Assembly: GCA_041392475.1 (NCBI GenBank)
Contig: JAWKLZ010000003.1
Location: 889,501 to 953,500 of the forward strand
Source: Chitinophagales bacterium
GTDB lineage: Bacteria; Bacteroidota; Bacteroidia; Chitinophagales; UBA2359
Direction: 5' to 3'
Length of the DNA stretch: 64,000 nt
In this document: positions 35,859 to 44,416 of the stretch, piece by piece
How the letters are laid out: the number at the start of each line of letters is the position of its first letter
How positions within the stretch are numbered: the stretch's first letter is position 1
The notes under the pieces: generated by a model
Database searches by the model: none
Told to the model about the DNA's origin: nothing
What the model saw: the letters and a program-made list of their open reading frames with translations, nothing else
Position numbers and translations under genes: made by a program

Positions 35859-37553
35859 ATGAAATTCAGCAATTTTGTTTACAAACGCCCTGACTATCCA
35901 ACAGTAGCAACAAAGTTTGACCAACTGATAAGCCAGTTTAACACTGCCACTGCAGTGGCAGAACAAAATGAGGTCATTGAAAAAATCAATGTGCTTCGCA
36001 GCGATTATCAGACCATGTTTTCGATTGCAAGTACTCGACACAATATTGATACAACAGATGATACCTATACTGTTGAGCAGTCTTATGTGGATAAAGAACG
36101 CCCGGCATTTAGTGGATTGACCAACCGTTTTTACAAGGCACTGGTCAACTCTAAGTACCGGCAAGAATTGGAGAAAACATGGGGTAAACAATTGTTTGTC
36201 ATAGCAGATTTATCTTTGAAGTCTTTTGACGACAGCATTATTGGCTATTTGCAGAAAGAAAACCAACTGGTTTCTCGCTATATCAAATTATTGGCTTCTG
36301 CCGAAATTCCCTTTGAAGGAGAAGTTCGCAACTTGAGTGGTTTCGGTAAGTTCTTCAATTCCAAAGACCGAGCCATGCGGATCAAAGTGCGAGAAGCCTA
36401 TTATGGATTTTTTACCGAACACCAGCATACATTGGATGATATTTTCGATCAGTTAGTGCATCTTCGTCATGAAATGGCACAAGCTTTGGGCTTCAAAAAC
36501 TTTGTGGAAATGGCTTATGCACGCATGAAACGTTCAGATTACACAGCAGAAGATGTGGCACACTACCGAAAAATGATGGAGAAACACGTAGTTCCTTTGG
36601 CGACTAAACTTCGAAAACGCCAACAAAATCGCTTGGGTTTGGAGGATTTTTACCATTTCGATGAATCCTTGGAATTCAATTCTGGCAATCCTACACCAAA
36701 AGGAGATGCGGAGTGGATTGTAGCGAATGCCGAAAAAATGTATGAGGAACTTTCACCTGAAACCAATGAGTTCTTTCAGTTTATGAAAAGCAATGAATTG
36801 ATGGATTTGGTGAACCGAAAGGGGAAAGCTGGAGGAGGTTACTGTACCGTCTTCAAAAAATACAAAAGCCCCTTTATTTTCTCGAACTTCAATGGTACAA
36901 GCGGCGACATTAAAGTGCTGACGCATGAGGCTGGTCATGCTTTTCAGGCTTATTCGAGCATTGACCTTATCACGCCAGAATACAATTTCCCGACTATGGA
37001 AGCAGCCGAGATTCACTCGATGAGTATGGAACTACTCACTTGGGATTGGATGCACTATTTTTTTGAAGAAGATACCGATAAGTTCAAATTTTCTCATCTA
37101 AGTCGTTCTATTACCTTCTTGCCCTATGGCGTTGCAGTAGATGAATTTCAGCATTTTGTGTACGAAAACCCCAATATAAGTCCTGAAGAACGAAACAAGG
37201 AGTGGAGACGAATCGAACAAAAATACATGCCCCACAGGGTGTACAATGGAATTGGGTATTTGGAAAGTGGGCGGTTTTGGCAGCAACAGCGACATATCTA
37301 CAAAAGCCCATTTTATTACATAGACTACACCTTAGCACAGGTTTGTGCATTACAGTTTTGGAAACGATACAATGAAAATCCAGAAAAGGCAATGGAAGAT
37401 TACACACGCTTGTGCAAAGCGGGAGGAAGTCAGTCCTTTTTGAACCTGGTAAAACTGGCCAAATTGCGTTCTCCATTTGAAGAAACTACTTTGGTGGAGG
37501 TGATGGCAGAAGCAGAGGCTTGGTTGGAGAAGGTAGATGATACTTTGTTGTAA
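35859..37553 (+). CDS. M3 family oligoendopeptidase (PepF-like)
   Basis: The 564-residue product has the thermolysin-like zinc site HEAGHAFQ (His356, Glu357, His360) with the third ligand Glu in TMEAAEIHSMSME. N- and C-terminal helical regions match oligoendopeptidase F types, including the late LCKAGGSQSFLNLVKLAKLRSPFEE. No signal peptide, so it is cytoplasmic and probably degrades short peptides. Its last 124 coding bases overlap the end of the convergent CHAT gene. Confidence 0.93.
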   Translation: MKFSNFVYKRPDYPTVATKFDQLISQFNTATAVAEQNEVIEKINVLRSDYQTMFSIASTRHNIDTTDDTYTVEQSYVDKERPAFSGLTNRFYKALVNSKYRQELEKTWGKQLFVIADLSLKSFDDSIIGYLQKENQLVSRYIKLLASAEIPFEGEVRNLSGFGKFFNSKDRAMRIKVREAYYGFFTEHQHTLDDIFDQLVHLRHEMAQALGFKNFVEMAYARMKRSDYTAEDVAHYRKMMEKHVVPLATKLRKRQQNRLGLEDFYHFDESLEFNSGNPTPKGDAEWIVANAEKMYEELSPETNEFFQFMKSNELMDLVNRKGKAGGGYCTVFKKYKSPFIFSNFNGTSGDIKVLTHEAGHAFQAYSSIDLITPEYNFPTMEAAEIHSMSMELLTWDWMHYFFEEDTDKFKFSHLSRSITFLPYGVAVDEFQHFVYENPNISPEERNKEWRRIEQKYMPHRVYNGIGYLESGRFWQQQRHIYKSPFYYIDYTLAQVCALQFWKRYNENPEKAMEDYTRLCKAGGSQSFLNLVKLAKLRSPFEETTLVEVMAEAEAWLEKVDDTLL

Positions 37554-40500
37554 GTAGAAGATGATTCCGATGATGGGTTAGAGTCTTTGTTTTTCATTAA
37601 ATTGGTGCCAATCCAACCGCCAATTAATAGCAATAATAAACTACCTCCTACAAGTGCCCACAAAGTCCAATTGATGTCTTGAATAGGATGCTCAATGTTT
37701 TGCGGATTGCCCAACAAAATTTGGTTGCTCCAGAAGTAAGGATGTGCTTTGTCTGTTTGTTTTTCGATGAAAGTTCGTTTTGCAGTAGCCAAAGCTTCAG
37801 CTTTATCCATTCCTTGCTGCAAATTTTGATAGAAATAGTTCATCAAAATAGAATTGGTGTTTGGGTCATTTTCCCACATACTCGTCAGCGTGCTAAGGCA
37901 ACCGGCATAACTCAATGCTTGCTGCAAAGTTGTCAGTCCTTCACCTTCACCCTGCCCATTTGAATTTCTGATAAGTCCACTCAAAACCATTAAATCAAAG
38001 TTCAGATTGGTGCTATAAAAGTCATTTAGCCTTAAATAACTGTAATCTTCAGAAGCATTTTCTGATGAAAAAAGAAGAGTTGATTCTAAAGGTGACTCAT
38101 CGTTCAAATATCCAAGCAAAGCAAGGTGTGCAACTTGATAATCTCCTGCTATTTGCAGGAAATGTTCTTTTGTGGCTTCTGAATTGCTAAAAATATCGTG
38201 ACGCTCAAAAATAGAAAGAGGACTTAAGAAGACTGCAGTATTTGTCCAATCGTGGTCTAATTTTTCGGCCAATTGAGCAATGTTCAAATCGTTGTTTTGT
38301 TGCATTGCAGATGTATTATAATCTCGGTTCATCCCTAAAAAAGCATCATTATTTGGACTGTTTTTTAGCATATCCTGCAAAAAGTCTGCTGCACTGTAAG
38401 TATAACTCAGCGTATGGGTTTTGACCAAAAACTGCAATTCATTGAAGGGGGTTTTTCTATCATCCACATTTGTCAGTAGTGCTTCAAAAGGAATATTGTG
38501 TAAAATCCCATCTCGCATAATGACGATATTTTTTGTCTTATCTGCAATAGGTATCAATGCTCTACTGAGTACCGATCTGAAAACAGTATAAGCGTGAGTA
38601 GCATACTGTTGGTAAGACTCATTTGGATCCTCTGTCAATAATTTGTAATCAGATAATACGGTTGCTAAATGTTGAATATCGTTTTTTAGAGAAGCTTCCA
38701 GCAAAAATTCTTTTACAAAACTGGTATCCTTGGTGACGGTGTAGCTATATGCCAAACTATCTCCTAAAATATAGCCTATCAAAGCCGTTTGTGGAAGAAA
38801 GTCTTGAAGATATGACTGCAATTGATCAATGTCAATACTTGCCATTTCATATTTCATTTTGAAGTAGGCAGGATGTTGGTTGCGGTATTCATTGAGTAGA
38901 TTATCGTAGTTTTGTTGTAGTATAGCCACCTGTTTTTGAAGGTGTTTGACTGCATAATTGTTGATAAGTTCCCCTTTCTGGTATTCTTCCAAAAGTAAAT
39001 GAGTATAAAAATCTAAATCAATTTTTAATTGTTTTTCTTGTTGAAGACTCACTTCATTGATACCTCGAAATGCCTTGATTTTACCCGATTTTAAAACTTG
39101 AAGTTGTTGGTATTTTTTGTACTGCTCCGAAAATTGGAATCCTTCATTGATGTATTTATTGCGGTTGGCAGTATTAGAAATTTTAGAAAGTTGGTACGCC
39201 GTTTTTGTCCCGTTTTCAAAAATTCTTTTTGTTAAAGATGGCGTAATAGGCTTGCGATTGTCAATTCTATATTGCAATGCTGTTTTTAGCAACAATTCGG
39301 TGGCAAGTTGATAAGTATAAAGAGATGCTTCTAAATGATTAACATTGTTCGTTTCATTGTACAAAGCTCTAAGAATAATAGCTTTATATTCTACTGCATC
39401 CAAAAGAAACTCATGGGATAAAACTTGTTCTATAGGCGGATTTTCAAAGATGTCATCTTTGTCAAACTTGTAAACCAATGCTTGTATTGCCTTTTGAATA
39501 TAAGGCAATATAGACATGGGATTGTATTTCTGTTCCTCATATGTTTTGGCAATGCGTAAGTAAGTTTCTGCAATTTCGGCTCCGCCTTCAATGGTTGCGG
39601 TTAGTCTATTATCGAGTGCTTTCTTATAAAAGTCAATAGCTTCTTTATAGTCTGCTTGCTCAAAATGAATGTCTCCTTTGAGTTGGTAGTTGACCCCAAA
39701 GTCGGGATGGTTTTCTTCAAAGGTATTGGATAAAATGATGAGTGCATTGTCGGAAGCAGACAGAGCTTTGTCGAATAGCCCTAATTTTTGATAGCTAAGT
39801 GCTAAGTCAGTGTAAGTAGTCGCTATCTTAGGATGTGAAGGAAAATATATTTCTTGTTTGATAGCTAAAGATTGTTGGTAGTTGTCTGAGGCCGCAGGGT
39901 AATTTTCTAAGCGTAAGTATAATAAACCTAAGTTGTTGTAGGTTTCAGCAAGGTCTGATTTATTTGCCTCTATTTTTTGGATATCAAAAGCTAAATTGTT
40001 GAAATCTAAAGATTTTTGATAATTGCCCATTTGATAATAAACATTACCAATATGCAAATAAGTTCTTACTAGTGTATTATTTTTTGTTCCCCACAATTCT
40101 TTTTGTATTGACAATGCCTTGGTATGTAAAGAGAGAGCTGCATCGTAATTGCCTTTGACAGTTTGTACGGCACCCAAGTTATTGCAGGTAGTAGCCAATG
40201 TTGAATTAAGTTCAGGTAAATGTTTTTCAGCAATAGCATAGGCATTGTTGAAAAGATTGTATGCTTCTTCAAATTTTTTAATGCGGTATAATTCAAATCC
40301 TATTTGGTTATATGCCTCAGCACATCGCTTCCATGAATTTACATTCGTGTATATAGCAGCAGCATCTTCAATGTATTGAAGTGCGCTATCAACCCTACCT
40401 ATTTTTATCAAAGATTCAGCTACACCTACATATTGATGGGCATAGGCTGTGTCTATGGGTAACTTGGTTTGGCTTAGTCTATCTTGTGCATTAGCAGAGA

Positions 40501-40567
40501 TGGTGCTAATGCAAACAGCATAGATTACCAATAAAAATGTAATGAGATGTTTGCCAGTATGGTGCAT
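37430..40567 (-). CDS. TPR/CHAT domain protein, membrane-anchored, catalytic dyad missing
   Basis: The 1045-residue product has a signal peptide (to about SANAQ), seven or more TPR units (about 40-370), a helical linker, a CHAT domain (about 640-950) and a membrane helix near 972-992 with a 54-residue polar tail. CHAT is a caspase-like clan CD fold, and active forms carry HLATHG and LSACETG. Here the same places read HLALLG (Leu818) and LSGLIRN (Leu865), so both catalytic residues are lost while the flanking GEG and GMDKAEALATAKRTFI motifs are kept. A scaffold role at the membrane is likely. The last 41 codons lie opposite the end of the M3 peptidase gene. Confidence 0.9.
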   Translation of the reverse strand: MHHTGKHLITFLLVIYAVCISTISANAQDRLSQTKLPIDTAYAHQYVGVAESLIKIGRVDSALQYIEDAAAIYTNVNSWKRCAEAYNQIGFELYRIKKFEEAYNLFNNAYAIAEKHLPELNSTLATTCNNLGAVQTVKGNYDAALSLHTKALSIQKELWGTKNNTLVRTYLHIGNVYYQMGNYQKSLDFNNLAFDIQKIEANKSDLAETYNNLGLLYLRLENYPAASDNYQQSLAIKQEIYFPSHPKIATTYTDLALSYQKLGLFDKALSASDNALIILSNTFEENHPDFGVNYQLKGDIHFEQADYKEAIDFYKKALDNRLTATIEGGAEIAETYLRIAKTYEEQKYNPMSILPYIQKAIQALVYKFDKDDIFENPPIEQVLSHEFLLDAVEYKAIILRALYNETNNVNHLEASLYTYQLATELLLKTALQYRIDNRKPITPSLTKRIFENGTKTAYQLSKISNTANRNKYINEGFQFSEQYKKYQQLQVLKSGKIKAFRGINEVSLQQEKQLKIDLDFYTHLLLEEYQKGELINNYAVKHLQKQVAILQQNYDNLLNEYRNQHPAYFKMKYEMASIDIDQLQSYLQDFLPQTALIGYILGDSLAYSYTVTKDTSFVKEFLLEASLKNDIQHLATVLSDYKLLTEDPNESYQQYATHAYTVFRSVLSRALIPIADKTKNIVIMRDGILHNIPFEALLTNVDDRKTPFNELQFLVKTHTLSYTYSAADFLQDMLKNSPNNDAFLGMNRDYNTSAMQQNNDLNIAQLAEKLDHDWTNTAVFLSPLSIFERHDIFSNSEATKEHFLQIAGDYQVAHLALLGYLNDESPLESTLLFSSENASEDYSYLRLNDFYSTNLNFDLMVLSGLIRNSNGQGEGEGLTTLQQALSYAGCLSTLTSMWENDPNTNSILMNYFYQNLQQGMDKAEALATAKRTFIEKQTDKAHPYFWSNQILLGNPQNIEHPIQDINWTLWALVGGSLLLLLIGGWIGTNLMKNKDSNPSSESSSTYNKVSSTFSNQASASAITSTKVVSSNGERNLASFTRFKKD

Positions 40568-40916
40568 CTACTTAAGTTATTTTCATCTCCTTTTGTGGGC
40601 CTTTCATAATTAAGGAGTGTTTAAGTATAAATACCTTCGTGTGCATAAAAAGTCACAATAAAGTAAAATAATGATAATGGCTATTTTACAACCAAGGTTG
40701 CCTATTATTGAAATAGTTTTAAGTAACCAAAGAACAACTTTTATTTTCATTTCATAAAAATATTGTTGTATATAAAGGTTGATTTTCAGTAAATAAAAAA
40801 TTTGTTAAATTAAAAAGCAATTAGTAAAATAACCTGTAATAGCATAGCAAAAATCACTCCATAAATAAAGAATATAGCATGATAAATAAAGAATATAGCA
40901 TGATAATCAATATAAC
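40568..40916. other. AT-rich intergenic region with a 21-bp tandem duplication
   Basis: The 349-base gap is strongly AT-rich and holds no gene. ATAAATAAAGAATATAGCATG occurs twice head to tail at 40861-40881 and 40882-40902, just after the START-like gene stop. No other structure is seen. Confidence 0.7.
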
Positions 40917-41294
40917 TTAACCACCTACTCTGGATATCAAAGCATCTATCTGGCTATCCCAAAGTTGTTTTTGATCTTCAACATCGTCATCATCTGCAAA
41001 GTCAGTTACCAACAAAACGGTATCACCAGTTATTTCAGCTTGTGTAATTCTAAATTCTAAAAATTCACCTTCCTCATTTTCTTCCATTTGAAATCGGATA
41101 AAAGTATTCTCTTCTTTATCCAAAACCTCTGCTTCTTCTCTTTGGCCATTCCAATAAAAACTGTAAGTATTCTCATGGCTATCTACATGTTCTGCAAACC
41201 ATTGAGCCAAGCCCGAAGGGGTGGATAAAAAGTTGTAAAGGATACTTGGTGTAGAACGAACCTTAAATTCCAAAGAAATTTTAACTCTACTCAT
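40917..41294 (-). CDS. START-like (AHSA1/SRPBCC) domain protein
   Basis: The ATG at 41294 begins MSRVKISLEFKVRSTPSILYNFL, the first strand and helix of the fold; the 15 extra codons upstream look unrelated. The 125-residue product matches the SRPBCC pattern (LAQWFAEHV, then beta strands, then a C-terminal helix). It has an acidic patch DDDDVED. Such a gene is often next to the primary sigma factor gene in Bacteroidota, as it is here (divergent, 172 bases apart). The ligand and function are unknown. Confidence 0.82.
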   Translation of the reverse strand: MSRVKISLEFKVRSTPSILYNFLSTPSGLAQWFAEHVDSHENTYSFYWNGQREEAEVLDKEENTFIRFQMEENEEGEFLEFRITQAEITGDTVLLVTDFADDDDVEDQKQLWDSQIDALISRVGG

Positions 41295-41349
41295 TTGTTT
41301 ATAATTTTTTTCATTTATTAATGGTGCAATGATAATCAAAAAATAATTT

Positions 41350-41380
41350 TTTAAAAAACCAAAAATAATTACTAATTTTG
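41350..41380 (+). promoter_or_regulatory. Candidate rpoD promoter
   Basis: TAATTTTG at 41373-41380 fits the -7 consensus, with a T-rich block (TTTT near 41347-41352) about 20 bases upstream in place of TTTG. It is 86 bases before the rpoD ATG. Confidence 0.4.
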
Positions 41381-41465
41381 TCGCTGTTTTTAAACTCCAC
41401 TGGCTAAATTATTGTTTATTTTTAATAATTTATCATCCCGCCAAGACGAGAACAGAAAATTTTCC

Positions 41466-42335
41466 ATGAGGCAATTAAAAATTACTAAATCCATAACGAA
41501 TCGGGAAAGCCAATCTCTTGAAAAATATCTTCAAGAAATTGGTAAGGTCGATCTTTTGACTCCCGAAGAGGAAGTGACATTGGCTAAACAGATCAAACAA
41601 GGCAATCAAGAAGCTTTGGAGAAATTAACCAAAGCGAACTTGAGGTTCGTGGTATCTGTAGCCAAACAGTATCAAAATCAAGGCTTATCCTTAAGCGACT
41701 TGATCAATGAGGGAAACCTTGGATTGATTAAGGCTGCACAGCGTTTTGATGAAACAAGAGGTTTTAAATTCATCTCCTATGCAGTGTGGTGGATTCGTCA
41801 GTCTATATTGCAGGCCTTGGCAGAGCAGTCCCGTATTGTGCGACTTCCTCTCAACAAGGTAGGCTCGTTGAATAAAATCAATAAAGCCTTTTCTGCATTA
41901 GAGCAAGAATTCGAAAGAGAACCATCTTCTGATGAATTGGCTGAAGTGCTCGAAATCGCTACGGAAGAAGTAGAGACTACTTTGGGAGTTGCAGCTCGAC
42001 ATGTATCAGTTGATGCTCCTTTTGTAGAAGGAGAAGATAATTCTTTGCTTGATGTGTTGGAGAATGGAGGTACACCCCAAACAGACCAAGATTTGGAGTA
42101 CAGAGATTCCCTTCGTCAAGAAATAGAACGCTCTCTTTCTACGCTTACCGAACGCCAAAAAGATGTGATTAAACTGTATTTTGGTATTGGTGTAGAGCAT
42201 AGTATGTCCTTAGAAGACATTGGGGCAAGGTTTGGACTGACGCGGGAACGTGTGCGACAAATCAAAGATAAAGCAATCAATAAGCTGAGAAGTGCTTCTC
42301 GTAGCAAATTGTTGAAGGCTTACTTAGGTGGCTAA
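41466..42335 (+). CDS. rpoD: Primary RNA polymerase sigma factor (Bacteroidota type)
   Basis: The start is ATG 41466 (MRQLKITKSITNRESQSLEKYLQ...), which is the conserved start of this protein in the phylum. The 289-residue product lacks the long region 1.1 of the E. coli factor. Regions 1.2, 2, 3 and 4 are complete: NLRFVVSVAKQYQNQGL, SLSDLINEGNLGLIKAAQRFD, SYAVWWIRQSI and the C-terminal LTRERVRQIKDKAINKLR helix-turn-helix. It directs housekeeping transcription from TTTG/TAnnTTTG promoters. Confidence 0.97.
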   Translation: MRQLKITKSITNRESQSLEKYLQEIGKVDLLTPEEEVTLAKQIKQGNQEALEKLTKANLRFVVSVAKQYQNQGLSLSDLINEGNLGLIKAAQRFDETRGFKFISYAVWWIRQSILQALAEQSRIVRLPLNKVGSLNKINKAFSALEQEFEREPSSDELAEVLEIATEEVETTLGVAARHVSVDAPFVEGEDNSLLDVLENGGTPQTDQDLEYRDSLRQEIERSLSTLTERQKDVIKLYFGIGVEHSMSLEDIGARFGLTRERVRQIKDKAINKLRSASRSKLLKAYLGG

Positions 42336-42376
42336 ATGAACGAATTACCAGAAATGATAAGTATTTAACAATAAAT

Positions 42377-42437
42377 CCCCCTTGCCAATTGAAGCAGTAG
42401 TCTAAGGCTATAAAATTGGCAAGGGGTACTTGTTTTT
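42377..42437 (+). terminator. Terminator after rpoD
   Basis: CCCCTTGCCAATT pairs with AATTGGCAAGGGG around a 23-base loop; a short T-run (TGTTTTTAG) follows a few bases later. Confidence 0.7.
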
Positions 42438-42486
42438 AGTAGAAAGTAGCTATTTTATTCGATAATATCATCATTATTTTAAGTTT

Positions 42487-43821
42487 ATGTTTGAAAGTTT
42501 ACAGGAACGGTTAGACAAAACCATACAGGGTATAAAAGGACAGAGCAGGCTTACAGAGTTGAACATTGCTACTGCTTTGAAAGAGATTCGACGAGCAATG
42601 GTCAATGCGGATGTAAACTACAAAATTGCCAAAGAATTCACGGCAAAGGTAAAGGAAGAAGCACTTGGGCAGAACGTAATTACGGCTGTAAAACCGGGTG
42701 AACTTCTGGTTAAAATCATGTATGATGAATTGACCGCATTGATGGGAGGGCAGGCTATTGAGCTGGATTTGAGTAAAAAACCCAACATCATTCTCATTGC
42801 AGGTCTTCAAGGTTCTGGTAAAACTACTTTCACGGCTAAACTTGCCAATTTTTTAAGAAAACGCAATTCCTTACGTCCTTTGCTCATTGCAGGTGACGTA
42901 TATCGTCCTGCGGCAATCAAGCAGTTGCAGATTCTTGCAGAGAGCATCAAGATTCCTGTTTATACCGAAGAAGGCAGTAAAAATCCTGTAGAGATTGCCC
43001 AAAACGGGATTGAATATGCCAAAACGCATGGACACAATCTCGTAATCATTGATACAGCAGGTCGTTTGGCGGTTGATGAACAAATGATGGATGAAATCAG
43101 TGCCATCAAAAAAGTCACAAATCCCAACGAGATTTTGTTTGTTGTCGACTCAATGACTGGGCAAGATGCGGTCAATACCGCAAAAGCCTTCAATGATAGA
43201 TTGGACTTCAATGGTGTGGTACTCACCAAATTAGACGGTGACACAAGAGGTGGTGCGGCATTGTCTATCAAATATGTGGTAGAAAAACCTATCAAATTTA
43301 CCAGTTATGGTGAAAAAATAGAGACCATCGATGTTTTTCACCCCGATAGGATGGCAGAACGTATCCTCGGCATGGGGGATGTGCGAACATTGGTAGAAAA
43401 AGCACAGGCAGAATTTGACGTAAAAGAGGCTGAAAAACTACAAAAGAAAATCCGCAAAAATCAGTTTGATTTCAATGACTTCAAATCTCAATTGAAGCAA
43501 ATCAAACGAATGGGTAGTGTCAAAGATCTACTTGCAATGATTCCTGGTATGGGAAAAGCGCTTAAAGATGTGGATATTGATGACAATTCCTTCAAAAAAA
43601 TTGAAGCAATTATTGATTCTATGACTCCTGCAGAGCGTGCCAATCCCAATTTGATGGATGCAAGCCGCCGAAAAAGACTTGCCGCAGGTAGTGGAAATAC
43701 GTTGCAAGATGTGAATCAATTTATGAAGCAGTTCAATGAAATGCGTAAGATGCTAAAAACCATGTCTAAGTTATCTTCAGCTGGACGTGCGTTCAAAGGA
43801 TTGCCCAACCAAAAGGGGTGA
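42487..43821 (+). CDS. ffh: Signal recognition particle protein
   Basis: The 444-residue product has the SRP GTPase layout: N domain, the P-loop GLQGSGKTT (about 108-116), DVYRPAAIKQL, DTAGRL, TKLDGDTRGGAALS, and a methionine-rich M domain (from about 300) with the RNA-binding QFNEMRKMLK region. It binds signal sequences at the ribosome and targets proteins to the membrane. The stop TGA overlaps the GTG start of xrtK by 4 bases. Confidence 0.97.
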   Translation: MFESLQERLDKTIQGIKGQSRLTELNIATALKEIRRAMVNADVNYKIAKEFTAKVKEEALGQNVITAVKPGELLVKIMYDELTALMGGQAIELDLSKKPNIILIAGLQGSGKTTFTAKLANFLRKRNSLRPLLIAGDVYRPAAIKQLQILAESIKIPVYTEEGSKNPVEIAQNGIEYAKTHGHNLVIIDTAGRLAVDEQMMDEISAIKKVTNPNEILFVVDSMTGQDAVNTAKAFNDRLDFNGVVLTKLDGDTRGGAALSIKYVVEKPIKFTSYGEKIETIDVFHPDRMAERILGMGDVRTLVEKAQAEFDVKEAEKLQKKIRKNQFDFNDFKSQLKQIKRMGSVKDLLAMIPGMGKALKDVDIDDNSFKKIEAIIDSMTPAERANPNLMDASRRKRLAAGSGNTLQDVNQFMKQFNEMRKMLKTMSKLSSAGRAFKGLPNQKG

Positions 43822-44366
43822 GTTCAAAAAAACTACAATACTTTCTTTACCTACTTTCCATTGCGGGCTTCATCTGCCTGCAATGGTATGCCAAAGACGC
43901 AAGCAATGAATCCTTAAAATGGATGTTGAAGCCTGTGAGTATAGGCGTTTCGATGTTCACAGATTTATCGTTTTCCTTCAATACAGAATTAGGGTATATC
44001 GCTGAAAACCATGTTTTCACTATTGAAAAAAGTTGTGCTGGCATCAATTTTTTCAGCATTGCTTTCCTCATAGTTGTTTTTTCCTTTCTGAACCACTTCC
44101 CCCAACCCGTGTATAAATTGTTGGCCTTTGGCAACTTTCTAATCTTGACATTCGTTATAACGATAATTGTGAATGTATGCCGTATAGTCATTGCCGTTCA
44201 ACTACTAACATTGGGTGAGAAATGGTCTATTTTGGCTTCTGATAAAATGCATACCATTCAAGGCACAATTTTTTACTGCACCTTTCTATTGCTGTATTAC
44301 TTAGGTATCCATTATTTTTTGAAGTTTCAAAAAAATAAAATTTCCCATTCATCGGATAACGCATGA
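43818..44366 (+). CDS. xrtK: Exosortase K
   Basis: The 182-residue product is a multi-pass membrane protein with the exosortase catalytic set: Cys73 in EKSCAGINFFSIAF, Arg122 in NVCRIVIAV and His145 in MHTIQGTIFY. The size and the partner downstream fit exosortase K, a dedicated enzyme that processes an MSEP-CTERM protein. The GTG start is used because it overlaps the ffh stop (GTGA) and gives the conserved N-terminal helix; no ATG lies early enough. Translation is probably coupled to ffh. The MSEP-CTERM gene follows 50 bases after the stop. Confidence 0.87.
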   Translation: MSSKKLQYFLYLLSIAGFICLQWYAKDASNESLKWMLKPVSIGVSMFTDLSFSFNTELGYIAENHVFTIEKSCAGINFFSIAFLIVVFSFLNHFPQPVYKLLAFGNFLILTFVITIIVNVCRIVIAVQLLTLGEKWSILASDKMHTIQGTIFYCTFLLLYYLGIHYFLKFQKNKISHSSDNA

Positions 44367-44416
44367 TTCAGAAATAGAGGCTCTGTTTTCATCTTGATTT
44401 TCAACAATTCACAGAT

